NCBI RefSeq assembly: GCF_013004065.1
Contig: NZ_CP053084.1
Span: forward strand, 2,356,001-2,420,000
Direction of reading: 5' to 3'
Source: Limnobacter sp. SAORIC-580
GTDB lineage: Bacteria; Pseudomonadota; Gammaproteobacteria; Burkholderiales; Burkholderiaceae_B
DNA: 64,000 nucleotides
Position numbers and translations under genes: made by a program
Shown here: positions 35,952 to 44,806 of the stretch, piece after piece
How the letters are laid out: the number at the start of each line of letters is the position of its first letter
Numbering within the stretch: the first letter of the stretch is position 1
Notes under the pieces: generated by a model
Told to the model about the DNA's origin: nothing
The model's input: the letters and a program-made list of their open reading frames with translations, nothing else
The model's database searches: none

Positions 35952-36575
35952 CTAGGCAGGTGGGTCAATACGCATCGTGCTCGATGTATTTACACGATAC
36001 CAACCGGCAATGCTATATCGGTGGCGCTTGGCGGGCAGTACTTCATGTGGGAAGTCTTCACTTAAAAACACAGCGAGGGTTCCACCCTGTGGCTGAACAG
36101 TTTCCAGAACATCCTGCGTACCTAGGTCTGAATACAAGATCATTTCCCCGCCATCTTCTGGGCCCCATTCCGGGTTCAGGTACAACACCACCGACAAGAT
36201 CCGATTAGCCTGTCCCTTGAACGCGTCCACATGGGTTCTGTAAAAAGCACCCGGTGCGTAATGTGCGAAATGAGATTCAAAGGAAAACAGGCCCAACATC
36301 AAAGTGCGATTCAGGTATTGCTGTAGCTGTGCACTGAATTCAAGCCAGCGACCCGCAGCGCCGCCATGTGTGCTTTCGATCCATGCAATTTCGTCACGGC
36401 GAATCTCTGCATTCGATTGCTGGCCGTGCGCGCGCCCAATACCAGCCTGTTTCAATGCTTCAGAGGGTATGTCAGTAAAAGTGTCCAACAGTTCAGAGAT
36501 CAAGCCACGCGGCAGTGCGTTCTTTTGAATGCTATAACCCTTTGACCGAAGATCACTCGCGATTAAATCAAACAT
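35952..36575 (-). CDS. 2-oxoglutarate-Fe(II) oxygenase, prolyl-4-hydroxylase type
   Basis: The start MFDLIASDLRSKGYSIQ at 36575 gives 207 residues. A TTG at 36647 that overlaps the CheV stop would add 24 residues that do not look family-like. The iron ligands are visible: HxD in YRTHVDAFKG (about residue 128) and the distal His in DFPHEVLPAKRHRYSIAGWYR, with the 2-oxoglutarate arginine in the same stretch. VVLYLNPEWGPEDGGEMILY is the typical core strand. The substrate is unknown. It lies between the NrsF gene (convergent) and cheV (same strand). Confidence 0.85.
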   Translation of the reverse strand: MFDLIASDLRSKGYSIQKNALPRGLISELLDTFTDIPSEALKQAGIGRAHGQQSNAEIRRDEIAWIESTHGGAAGRWLEFSAQLQQYLNRTLMLGLFSFESHFAHYAPGAFYRTHVDAFKGQANRILSVVLYLNPEWGPEDGGEMILYSDLGTQDVLETVQPQGGTLAVFLSEDFPHEVLPAKRHRYSIAGWYRVNTSSTMRIDPPA

Positions 36576-36643
36576 GACTCTTGGAATCCAGAAAAGCACT
36601 CGCTTCGAATGATCGAAGTGTAGCGCTTCCACGAGACTTGGAA

Positions 36644-37555
36644 TCAAGCGTGTGCCAAAAGCTGACCGATGGCGTTGGAAAGTGAAGTCGAATCAAACTT
36701 TTTCACGTAAATGTTCACGCCAGCCTCAATACCTCGTCGGGCATTTTCCTCAGAAGTTAAAGACGAGTACATGATGATCGGAATGTTCTTGAATCTCGGA
36801 TCACCCTTGAGCTTTCTGGTCAAGGTGCAGCCATCCATGATGGGCATTTCCTCGTCGACCAACACCAAAGAAACCCGCTCTTCCAATTCTTCTGAATTCT
36901 GATTGGCACTGGAAGCAATGGCCAACAACTTTTGCTCGGCCTCAACACCGTTGACCGCATGGCTGTGTTTCAAACCCATGGTGTCCAGCACTTCGCTGAT
37001 TTTTCGTCGCGCCACAATCGAATCATCCACAAAAAACACAGGCCCAGCCTTGTTCAATTCAAAACCAGTGGTCACAGGTGTCGCATCTTTTTCAGGCAAC
37101 ACGCGGTGACACACGCTTTCAATGTCCACCAAAGACACCAGGCTGCCATCTTCGAGCATCACCACGCCGAAAACGGATCCTTCTTCAGAATCGTACTTTT
37201 GCGGAGGCTTTACATCAGACCAAGGCACCCGAATGATTTTGTCGACATCGGTCACCGCGAAAGCAACTGAACGGGACGCAAATTCAGAAATAATCATTTT
37301 GGAGTTGGGTTCGCCGGTGGACATGCCAATCGCATCTCCAAGCGAGACAACAGGCAACACTTGTCCGCGCAGCGAAATTACTCCGTTCATGGCACCTTGC
37401 TGCCCGGGAATCTGGGTGACCTGCGACAGCTCAGTGACTTCCCGAATCTTGAATACATTCAAGCCGAAAATTTCCTGACCGCCCAGGGAAAAAAGCAGAA
37501 TTTCAATCATCTCGGTGGATGATTCGCCAGGGGTTCGTTCGTTGTTGTAATTCAT
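36644..37555 (-). CDS. cheV: CheV-type chemotaxis protein (CheW domain plus receiver)
   Basis: 303 residues. A CheW-like coupling domain is at about 15-150 (EILLFSLGGQEIFGLNVFKIREV, GVISLRGQVLPVVSLGDAIGM). A receiver domain is at about 172-300, with the acidic pair in FFVDDSIVARR, phospho-accepting Asp in LVLVDEEMPIMDG, and the conserved Lys in IYVKKFD. CheV couples chemoreceptors to CheA, with the receiver thought to tune adaptation. No flagellar or other che genes are nearby, so it is an orphan here. Confidence 0.92.
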   Translation of the reverse strand: MNYNNERTPGESSTEMIEILLFSLGGQEIFGLNVFKIREVTELSQVTQIPGQQGAMNGVISLRGQVLPVVSLGDAIGMSTGEPNSKMIISEFASRSVAFAVTDVDKIIRVPWSDVKPPQKYDSEEGSVFGVVMLEDGSLVSLVDIESVCHRVLPEKDATPVTTGFELNKAGPVFFVDDSIVARRKISEVLDTMGLKHSHAVNGVEAEQKLLAIASSANQNSEELEERVSLVLVDEEMPIMDGCTLTRKLKGDPRFKNIPIIMYSSLTSEENARRGIEAGVNIYVKKFDSTSLSNAIGQLLAHA

Positions 37556-37670
37556 GGGTGGATTGACCGTTGACGTGGTTCAATCTTCATTCTGAACCAA
37601 GTACAAACGAATCAAATCCTTAGGAAGGGGGATAAAACCGGTCTTTTACGCCTTTAAAAAGACTACAAAT

Positions 37671-38525
37671 TTAGCCTAGATAAGCAGACAGCTCCTCGCG
37701 GGGATCGGCAAGTAAAGGACCTACCTGAGGCAAGGCAATTGAACCAATCGGCTGTGCTACGGCATCCAACAAACCGTTCAACACTTCGGCTGACTTGGCA
37801 TAGTAGTCAACACCGAGCAAGGGCTCGGCAATTGGATCAAGCAACTCAACACCCGTGGCATCGATTGATGAAGACACCAGTTCGCGCCCCACACCAGCAA
37901 CATTCTCTTGCAGAAACTCGCGAATCCCGGACCCCACCGCCATGCCGGTATCCACCAACAATTCGCGAAACTCACCCTGCCGGCCGCCATCAAAAGTCTC
38001 GCCGAACTCTTGTTGAGAGGCCTCGGCCTGCGCTATGGCCTGCTCGATAAAATCAAGCAGTGAAAATCCAGCGCCCACCGTCCCAAGAGTCTCGGGTAGT
38101 TCGTCTGTAATCAGGGTAGTCCCAGAAAATCCTGTTTGTTGAATTCCAAACGTACCCTCATCTTCCAGCGACGAACCTTCGAAGCGAGACATCAATTCGG
38201 GGTTCTGAATATCTGGTTGGACGAAACCGTTGGGCAACTCAATTAATTCTTCAGGTGTATTCGAAGACACAGGTCGTGAAGTCACCACAGGGGAGAAAGT
38301 GTCAATAAACAACTTCTCCAGAGACTGCAAAGTAGACTCGGTGTCACTTCCAGCGCTTTTATCAGTCGAATCGGGAGTGGGCAGGCTGGCATCTGCATGT
38401 TGCAAATCAGGCGCTACTGGCGAAACATTCAAGCTGACCGCGCTGTAGGACTGGGCAGTGGCTCCGCCCAAAAGCGCAACGGCTTGGATTGTTTGATCCG
38501 AAATTTGATTTTGAATGCCGCTCAT
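37671..38525 (-). CDS. Unrecognised acidic protein
   Basis: 284 residues with no family recognised. It lacks a signal peptide and clear membrane helices. The sequence is rich in Ser, Glu, Leu and Asp, with a low-complexity N-terminal third (PDSTDKSAGSDTESTLQS) and a more ordered C-terminal half containing amphipathic stretches (GFSLLDFIEQAIAQAEASQQEF; SIDATGVELLDPIAEPLLGVDY). It precedes cheV by 115 bases on the same strand. Base composition and codon use look like its neighbours. A link to chemotaxis is only positional. Confidence 0.6.
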   Translation of the reverse strand: MSGIQNQISDQTIQAVALLGGATAQSYSAVSLNVSPVAPDLQHADASLPTPDSTDKSAGSDTESTLQSLEKLFIDTFSPVVTSRPVSSNTPEELIELPNGFVQPDIQNPELMSRFEGSSLEDEGTFGIQQTGFSGTTLITDELPETLGTVGAGFSLLDFIEQAIAQAEASQQEFGETFDGGRQGEFRELLVDTGMAVGSGIREFLQENVAGVGRELVSSSIDATGVELLDPIAEPLLGVDYYAKSAEVLNGLLDAVAQPIGSIALPQVGPLLADPREELSAYLG

Positions 38526-38672
38526 TGTTGCTCAATGCCCTAGTACCAAGGCTCAATTTAAACAAAAGCAAAGCAAAGACTCAATCCGGAAAGTGATATA
38601 TTTCAATCACTTGTTTGTAGGCATTTGATGCGTTTTATTAGGAAAAATTACTTAGTTTCCCCCCATTTGGGG

Positions 38673-39659
38673 TTATTGATTGGCCACAGCCACGTAAAAC
38701 CACTCCTGACCGGCCTGCGACAAAGTGTTCGGGAAAACAATAAATCCATCCCGACTGGCCCTCACCTCTTCCCCGCTCTGTCGGATGCCGATTAACTCGC
38801 CTTTGCGTATGGGATCAAAACTGGACCAAGCACGTACAAACTGATCGTCAAAATGCTGCTTATCGTTTACCTCGACCAAACTAAGGTGTTGATACTCACT
38901 CACCGGTGGCACCGAGGGCCCTTCAATCAATTCCAGATGAAGCAAGGTGTTGGAGATGGCACGGTAAGCCACATCCGGACCCAAAGGATCATCATGCTGA
39001 CCACACTCCAGTGTGACTGCATATCCACCGCTGGAGCGCATGCACTCCGTGGTCCCCATGCCATAACGCGGATCTGTATTTAAACCCTCACCCGATTGAC
39101 CCGTCGCCTTCAAGTAAGCAACACGGTTCGAAACACCTTTGGCATAGGTGTCGAGCCAGCCGTCTACAAATCGACTCACTCCCAGTCGCAAGGCCAAACT
39201 ACGCTCAGCGCTCTCATGCTTGAAAGACTCAAGTGTGCTGTTGTTGTTCTTTGGTCCAAATAAAGCGAAAGGCACTTCCCCTTTCTGAAAACTGTGTATG
39301 TCCAGCAACACGTCATGCGCAGCCAGCAAGGGGCAAAGCCAATTCGCCACATGGTCTTCAAAATCAACCGGGCTGTTGGTCGGCGTCAAATTGCGGTTCA
39401 GGTTTCTATCGCCATTGCGCTGTTTGCGGTTGTAAGCCAAAGGGTTGGTAATCGGCACAAAAGTCAGCTGCCCTTTGATCAGCAAGCGTTCACCAAGCTC
39501 AAACTCCTGAATCATTTTCAGGATAGCCTTGCTGCCCGATACCTCGTTACCATGCACTGCCCCCAGCACGATCAATTTTGGACCAGGCTGCAATGCAGTG
39601 AATGTGACTGACTTGAACTGCAATGGATGAGGAATTGTGGGAAGGGCTGGAAACTGCAT
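38673..39659 (-). CDS. Succinylglutamate desuccinylase / aspartoacylase family zinc hydrolase
   Basis: The ATG at 39659 (MQFPALPTIPHPLQF) gives 328 residues; the 34-codon upstream extension contains the terminator of the preceding operon and is rejected. Zinc ligands of the M14-like AstE/AspA fold are visible: VLGAVHGNEVSG (His and Glu) and LLDIHSF (His), with NRNLNRNL matching the conserved substrate arginine segment. CGQHDDP follows. Members remove acyl groups from N-acyl amino acids or deacylate related amides. The exact substrate is unknown. Confidence 0.8.
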   Translation of the reverse strand: MQFPALPTIPHPLQFKSVTFTALQPGPKLIVLGAVHGNEVSGSKAILKMIQEFELGERLLIKGQLTFVPITNPLAYNRKQRNGDRNLNRNLTPTNSPVDFEDHVANWLCPLLAAHDVLLDIHSFQKGEVPFALFGPKNNNSTLESFKHESAERSLALRLGVSRFVDGWLDTYAKGVSNRVAYLKATGQSGEGLNTDPRYGMGTTECMRSSGGYAVTLECGQHDDPLGPDVAYRAISNTLLHLELIEGPSVPPVSEYQHLSLVEVNDKQHFDDQFVRAWSSFDPIRKGELIGIRQSGEEVRASRDGFIVFPNTLSQAGQEWFYVAVANQ

Positions 39660-39713
39660 GGCAGAAATTGGCAAATGAAGGCGATTTGTGGAGGTTACCA
39701 CAAACCGGTGGCC

Positions 39714-39742
39714 ATAAAAAAAGGGCAGCCCAGGCTGCCCTT
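39714..39742 (-). terminator. Intrinsic terminator after the RND permease gene
   Basis: On the minus strand AAGGGCAGCC pairs with GGCTGCCCTT around a 2-base loop and is followed by seven U residues. It ends the DUF1302-DUF1329-YCF48-RND cluster. Confidence 0.85.
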
Positions 39743-39761
39743 GAGTTCGTGACAACACCAA

Positions 39762-42128
39762 TTATCGGCCTGGCGCTTCCACTGAAGGGCCAAACCTCTT
39801 TTTCACCGCACCAAAGGCGAACAAACGCACCAGCGCGGGAATAAGCACCACGGCACCCACCATATTCCACAAGAACATGAATGCCAAAAGCAGGCCCATG
39901 TCCGCCTGGAACTTGATCGCAGAGAATGCCCAAGTGAACACACCCAGCGCTAGAGTAACCGCGGTCAAGGCAACAGCCACTCCGGTTGAACGCAGGGTTT
40001 CAAAATAGGCATCCTTAAAATTCAATCCTTTGGCCAGGAAACTTTCAAGTCGGTTGTAAATATAAATACCATAGTCAACCCCGATACCTACACCCAAGGC
40101 AATTACAGGCAGCGTAGCAACCTTGATGCCCAGATTAAGCTGCACCATGATCACCTTACACAACACCTCTGTAATGAACAGGGGAATCATGATGGCGAGC
40201 ATCACGCGGAAACTCTTGAACTCCCACCAAACCAGAGCCCCCACGATGCCATACACCAACAGCAACATCGTTTTCTGAGCCTGCTCCACAACAATGTTGG
40301 TTGCCGCTTCAATGCCGCTGTTGCCGGCCGCAAGAATGAACTTGGCATCTGCGGAATCATTCTCTGCAGCGAAAGCCTGTACCTTGGCCACCACACGCTC
40401 AAGCGTCTCAGCTTTGTGATCAGACAAAAACAGAATCACGGGTGTCATCGAACATTCGGAGTTATACAAAGTGGTGGGAATATTCTTGTGCGCACCATTT
40501 GAAATGAAGCGATCACGGGAAATGGCCAACCACTTCGGATTACCACCATTGAAACCGGCAATGATGTTTTTCATCACAGTGAACAGAGAAACCGTGCCTT
40601 CTACTCCTTCCAGGTTTTCCATTTCCCACTGGAAACGATCTACCACTGAGGCCACAGGGTATGCGCCACATTCACCCGCAGGTGTCTCCACCATCACCAC
40701 AAACACATCCGAGCTGGTGGAGTAGTTCTCGACCAGAAACTTCACATCCTGGTTGTATCGTGAGTCAGGACGAAGTTCTGGTGCACCAGGGTCCAAGTCA
40801 CCAATCTTGATGTCGGCCGAGGCAAACAAACCCGCCACCAAAATCAGCGCTGCTGCCGCACTGACGCCATAAGCTACCTTCTTTTCAGTCAAGCGAGACA
40901 GAAGGTGTGACACTGTGTGCTTACTGGCTTCCTGCTTGGCAACCTGCTTCAAACCACGCTCGGTCACATCCGTATAACTCATCAGCACTGGCAACAAGAA
41001 CATCTTGGTGAAAATAATCACTGCCACACCAATTGAGGCGCTGATCGCCAATTCACGGATAACTCCGATCTCAATCACCAGCAAAGTGGAGAAACCTACA
41101 GCATCGGCCAGCAAAGCCACTGAACCAGGAATGAACAAAAGGTGGAAAGTTGCTTTCGCAGCGTCTACTTTGTCCGCTCCATGAAAACGTTCAGATGCCA
41201 TGGTTCGCACGTTCTGAATCGCATGGCTCACACCAATCGCAAATGTCAAAAACGGAACAAGTATGGAGTAAGGATCAAGTCCAAACCCCAACAAGCTCAC
41301 TGAGCCCAAATGCCAAATCACCGCAAGCGAGCAACAAAAAATAGTGGCTGCGGTACTCTTCCAGCAACGGGAATACCAAAGCAACAAGATCACGGTAAGT
41401 ACGAACGTGATCGCGAAAAAGCCGGCAATGTCTTTGGATCCGTCGATCAAGTCACCCACTACTTTCGCAAAACCAGTGATGTGAATCGAAATATCGTCGC
41501 TTTGGTATTTGTCCCGCACCACCTCTTCAATCTGCGCTGACAACTTGCCATAGCTCAACTTCTCACCAGTGTCGGGATCAACCTCCAGCAGCGGCGCCAA
41601 AATAATTGCAGAACGCTGATCATTCGAAACCAGAGAACCGATACGTCCAGAACGTTCCACGTTGGCTTTGACAGCCTCAATTTGTTCAGGAGAACCCGAA
41701 AAACCCTGACCAATGACGGGCCCCATCCGCAGCCCCTCTTCGGTCACTTGCCGCCACATTACGTTGGGCGTCCAGATCGAACTCAAATTGCCACGATCAA
41801 CGCCAGGAATGTAAAAAACCTCATCAGTGATCAAGCGAAGTTTCTCAAGAAACTCCGCCTCGTAAATAGTACCGTTCTTGTTGTGAACTGCAATACGGAG
41901 CACGTTACCCAGCGGGCGTAGCTCGTTCTCGTAATTCAAGTAATTTGCAATAAATGGATGCGTCACAGGCACCATTTTCTGAAATGATGCGTCAGGCTTT
42001 AACTGCACCGCATGGTAAGCAAAAAACACCGACAACACAGCAAACACGGCGATCACCAGTTTGCGATGCCCAAACAAAATCGACTCAAAAAACCGTTCGA
42101 CCTTACCCAATTCTTCTTGATTGCTCAT
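39762..42128 (-). CDS. MMPL/RND-family membrane exporter
   Basis: 788 residues with the RND plan: one membrane helix (about 27-45), a large periplasmic loop, five helices (about 230-400), then the pattern repeated (helix near 430, loop, five helices to the end). GFGLDPYSILVPFLTFAIGVSHAIQN and GVGIGVDYGIYIYNRLESFL are the conserved helix-4 motifs, with the proton-relay Asp in the second. It resembles the hydrophobe/lipid branch (MmpL, HpnN) and lacks the long loops of AcrB-type pumps. It is the last gene of a cluster with DUF1302, DUF1329 and YCF48 proteins; the substrate is probably a lipid or hydrophobic compound. Confidence 0.85.
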   Translation of the reverse strand: MSNQEELGKVERFFESILFGHRKLVIAVFAVLSVFFAYHAVQLKPDASFQKMVPVTHPFIANYLNYENELRPLGNVLRIAVHNKNGTIYEAEFLEKLRLITDEVFYIPGVDRGNLSSIWTPNVMWRQVTEEGLRMGPVIGQGFSGSPEQIEAVKANVERSGRIGSLVSNDQRSAIILAPLLEVDPDTGEKLSYGKLSAQIEEVVRDKYQSDDISIHITGFAKVVGDLIDGSKDIAGFFAITFVLTVILLLWYSRCWKSTAATIFCCSLAVIWHLGSVSLLGFGLDPYSILVPFLTFAIGVSHAIQNVRTMASERFHGADKVDAAKATFHLLFIPGSVALLADAVGFSTLLVIEIGVIRELAISASIGVAVIIFTKMFLLPVLMSYTDVTERGLKQVAKQEASKHTVSHLLSRLTEKKVAYGVSAAAALILVAGLFASADIKIGDLDPGAPELRPDSRYNQDVKFLVENYSTSSDVFVVMVETPAGECGAYPVASVVDRFQWEMENLEGVEGTVSLFTVMKNIIAGFNGGNPKWLAISRDRFISNGAHKNIPTTLYNSECSMTPVILFLSDHKAETLERVVAKVQAFAAENDSADAKFILAAGNSGIEAATNIVVEQAQKTMLLLVYGIVGALVWWEFKSFRVMLAIMIPLFITEVLCKVIMVQLNLGIKVATLPVIALGVGIGVDYGIYIYNRLESFLAKGLNFKDAYFETLRSTGVAVALTAVTLALGVFTWAFSAIKFQADMGLLLAFMFLWNMVGAVVLIPALVRLFAFGAVKKRFGPSVEAPGR

Positions 42129-42142
42129 GACAGTTCTTCCAG

Positions 42143-43303
42143 TTAGCGTGGCAGCGCAAGGGTTCTAGGGCCGTTCTGGCCACTCAATACCAAGGTGTTG
42201 TTTACAAGGGCCATGCCAGTGACAGGCTTACCCTCTGTAGCGCTCACCATTTTCAACGTAGTGCCCGACTCATCGGTACGCACCAAGCGACCCTTCTGGT
42301 CGACAAACAAAACAGTTTTTCCAAGGGTCAATCCCTGAACAAAACTTTCCTTGCTGGGGCTTTGTAGCTGCCACCAAGCACTCGCACCCGCACCCAAGCG
42401 GTAAACATTTCCACCAAAACCATATGCAAAAACAATGGGCGGCCCTTCGTCATTGCGCAGTACCGCGGTACCGTAAAAATGGCCGTTGTAACCTGTGTCC
42501 GAGCGTGTCCAAGTCGCGCCAAAATCATTGGAAATGTACACTCGGCCGGCTTCTCCTGAAATCAACATCAGCCCTGTTTCATCGCCATATAAACCGTTGT
42601 AATGGCGAAAATCGGGATTGTCCAAGCGATTCGCAATCAGGGTCCAGGTCGCGCCGCTGTCTTTGGTTTCAAAAATCTGTCCGTAGCTGCCAACCACCCA
42701 CCCGGTATTTTCATCCTTAAACCACACATCGAGCATCGGGCGTGCCGGGCCAAACCGGGCGCCCGCTTCAGCATCTTCAAATGCAAAAGTTGCTGCCTCC
42801 AAGGCTTCACTCATCTTGTCCTGTTCAGCCACACTTGCAGCATCAAATCGACTCTGCATGTCATCCATTTTCTTCTTCGCGGCAGCAACCACTTGCTCAT
42901 TGGCTTTGTTGCCATCAAACACTTTGGTCCAACTTGCACCAGCATCAGTCGACTTCAGCACCACGCCATCGTGACCAACCACAAAGGCCAAACTGTCATT
43001 CACAAACTGAACACCCGTCAAATTGACTGACACAGGCACCTTGGCTTGAATCCACAGTTTGCCTTCGTTGTCCTTCACACCCTGCGCAACATCGCCAGCG
43101 GCAAAGTCCCGCTTCAATATAATGCCCCGCTCACCCACCATCAGCACATTACTGCCTTGGGAAGTCGCATTGAGCGACAAAGCCTTCGCGGCCTTTGGTG
43201 CCTGAATTGCAGGTAAATCCAAGGGATCTTTAAATGCGTAACTGAATTGACTTGCACACAAACTCAAAGCGACTAAAGTTGCGCGCAGCAGTGGCTTTCT
43301 CAT
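42143..43303 (-). CDS. YCF48-like / BNR-repeat periplasmic propeller protein
   Basis: 386 residues. A signal peptide (MRKPLLRATLVALSLCASQFSYA) precedes a beta-propeller with at least three Asp-box repeats of S-x-D-x-G-x-x-W type: STDAGASWTKV, TKDSGATWTLI and SNDFGATWTRS. Between the first two lies a helical insertion (about residues 130-175). YCF48 is a photosystem II assembly factor in cyanobacteria, and relatives in non-photosynthetic bacteria are usually beside RND permeases. It ends 14 bases before the permease start, so a partner role at the pump is likely. Confidence 0.8.
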   Translation of the reverse strand: MRKPLLRATLVALSLCASQFSYAFKDPLDLPAIQAPKAAKALSLNATSQGSNVLMVGERGIILKRDFAAGDVAQGVKDNEGKLWIQAKVPVSVNLTGVQFVNDSLAFVVGHDGVVLKSTDAGASWTKVFDGNKANEQVVAAAKKKMDDMQSRFDAASVAEQDKMSEALEAATFAFEDAEAGARFGPARPMLDVWFKDENTGWVVGSYGQIFETKDSGATWTLIANRLDNPDFRHYNGLYGDETGLMLISGEAGRVYISNDFGATWTRSDTGYNGHFYGTAVLRNDEGPPIVFAYGFGGNVYRLGAGASAWWQLQSPSKESFVQGLTLGKTVLFVDQKGRLVRTDESGTTLKMVSATEGKPVTGMALVNNTLVLSGQNGPRTLALPR

Positions 43304-43315
43304 GCCATCTCCAAT

Positions 43316-43348
43316 TTAAAAAACCCAGAGAAGTGATATCTCTGGGTT
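43316..43348 (-). terminator. Terminator-like hairpin between the DUF1329 and YCF48 genes
   Basis: On the minus strand AACCCAGAGA pairs with TCTCTGGGTT (10 bp, 7-base loop), followed by TTTT. It could partly separate outer-membrane components (upstream) from the propeller and pump (downstream). Confidence 0.6.
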
Positions 43349-43408
43349 GCAAAAAATTTAAACCTCAGGTGCCTGGAGCACACTTGCTCCAAACACACTG
43401 AAACATCA

Positions 43409-44752
43409 TTACCTACCCATGCGACGCAATGCTGCAGTCGAAAAGTCAGCGGTGGTGTACTTCTTGCCAAATTCCACGGGCTTCTCTTCGTTAGTCAATG
43501 CATTGACCAAATATCGGCGTGCCTGCAAATCGTAAATCACCTCACCAGCGGGGCCAAACGCAGGTGCGTCATACAACTGAACGCCATATACCTCGCGCAC
43601 ACGCCACAAGCCACCACGTGCGTCGTACTGGTCTGCGTGCAAAACAGCCCATGAATCTTCATCAATAAAGAACACACGCTTGGAGTAAATATGACGAGCG
43701 CCGGGCTTCAATGTGGCCTCTACCACCCAAACGCGGTGCAACTCGTAACGCAAATGGTCGGGGTTCACATGATTCGGCTTGATGATGTCGCTGTACTTCA
43801 AAGCCTTGCTGGTCAACTTGAAGTTGTTGTAGGCCACATACATTTCTTTCTTGCCTACCAGCTTCCAGTTGTAGCGATCTGGTGAGCCATTGAAACCGTT
43901 GAAGTCATCGTTGGTCCGCAAGCCATCAGCACCAATACCTGGTGAGTCATACGCCAGTTCAGGTGCGCGAATCACTCGACGCTGCCCAGGGTTGTACTGC
44001 CAGGCCAAGCGAGGCTCCTGCACCTGATTCAAAGGCTCGTGTACCAAGGCCACCTCACCAGCTGCGTTCGCAGGTGCTGTGGTTTGATTCAGGTAATAGA
44101 AGATTCGGTTAGGTTCGGGATCTGTCATGAAAGACGCATAGGAAATTGTTTCCGTACGCTTGCCCACAGTGAAACTTCCATTGGTTTGAACTGGGAAGTC
44201 TGCAGAATAACGAGTGATCGAGCCACCCAAATCACGCATCAAATGATTCCAGATCACTTGAATACCATCGGTCGGAATCGGGAAAGGCACATTGGACTTC
44301 TTCAAATTCAGAATACCGTTACCACCCTCTGCCAGTTTGATGCCCGCAGCTTCTTCCTTGGCAAACTTGTAAACGTCCGCTCGGTAAGCAGCTGTTCGCT
44401 GAGTCGGATAAACGTTAATCTTGTAGCTGGGATAACGCTTCATCATCTCCATTTGCCCTGGTGCCAACTTGTCTTTGTGCTGCTCCATATTGGCGGCAGT
44501 AATGGTCAAGGTGGGCTTATCAGCCGCAAATGGGTCAACATAACCTTTGGCGGGATCAAATCCTGCGGGTGGCTTGCTCAAGCCACCGTTCCACGCTGGA
44601 ATCGTACCCGCAGCATTACCCGCTTTCTCTGCACCAATCGGTGTCAGAGTAGTGCCCAACTTTGAAAAATCAGCCGATTGTGCGTGCACCGCTGAGGCAG
44701 AGCCCAACAATGCCATGGACACGGCCAACTGCGTGATCTTCATCAATTTCAT
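43409..44752 (-). CDS. DUF1329 family periplasmic protein
   Basis: 447 residues. A signal peptide (MKLMKITQLAVSMALLGSASAVHA) has a type I cleavage site after AHA and no lipobox. The N-terminal segment LGTTLTPIGAEKAGNAAGTIPAWNGG and the C-terminal part with AYDARGGLWRV-type sequence are typical of DUF1329, a family whose fold is thought to be LolB-like and so could bind lipids. GGAGAGTATTGAA precedes the ATG. It lies 54 bases after the DUF1302 gene. The pairing DUF1302-DUF1329 recurs in many proteobacteria, often near steroid, lipid or polyester degradation genes. Confidence 0.85.
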   Translation of the reverse strand: MKLMKITQLAVSMALLGSASAVHAQSADFSKLGTTLTPIGAEKAGNAAGTIPAWNGGLSKPPAGFDPAKGYVDPFAADKPTLTITAANMEQHKDKLAPGQMEMMKRYPSYKINVYPTQRTAAYRADVYKFAKEEAAGIKLAEGGNGILNLKKSNVPFPIPTDGIQVIWNHLMRDLGGSITRYSADFPVQTNGSFTVGKRTETISYASFMTDPEPNRIFYYLNQTTAPANAAGEVALVHEPLNQVQEPRLAWQYNPGQRRVIRAPELAYDSPGIGADGLRTNDDFNGFNGSPDRYNWKLVGKKEMYVAYNNFKLTSKALKYSDIIKPNHVNPDHLRYELHRVWVVEATLKPGARHIYSKRVFFIDEDSWAVLHADQYDARGGLWRVREVYGVQLYDAPAFGPAGEVIYDLQARRYLVNALTNEEKPVEFGKKYTTADFSTAALRRMGR

Positions 44753-44806
44753 TTCAATACTCTCCTAAAAACAACTCTTGAATGGCTCACCCTCTGATTC
44801 CACCTT

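Noticed and set aside
39660..39761. N-terminal extension of the aspartoacylase-like gene
   Set aside because: It would run through the terminator hairpin of the upstream operon; the family-like sequence begins after 39659.
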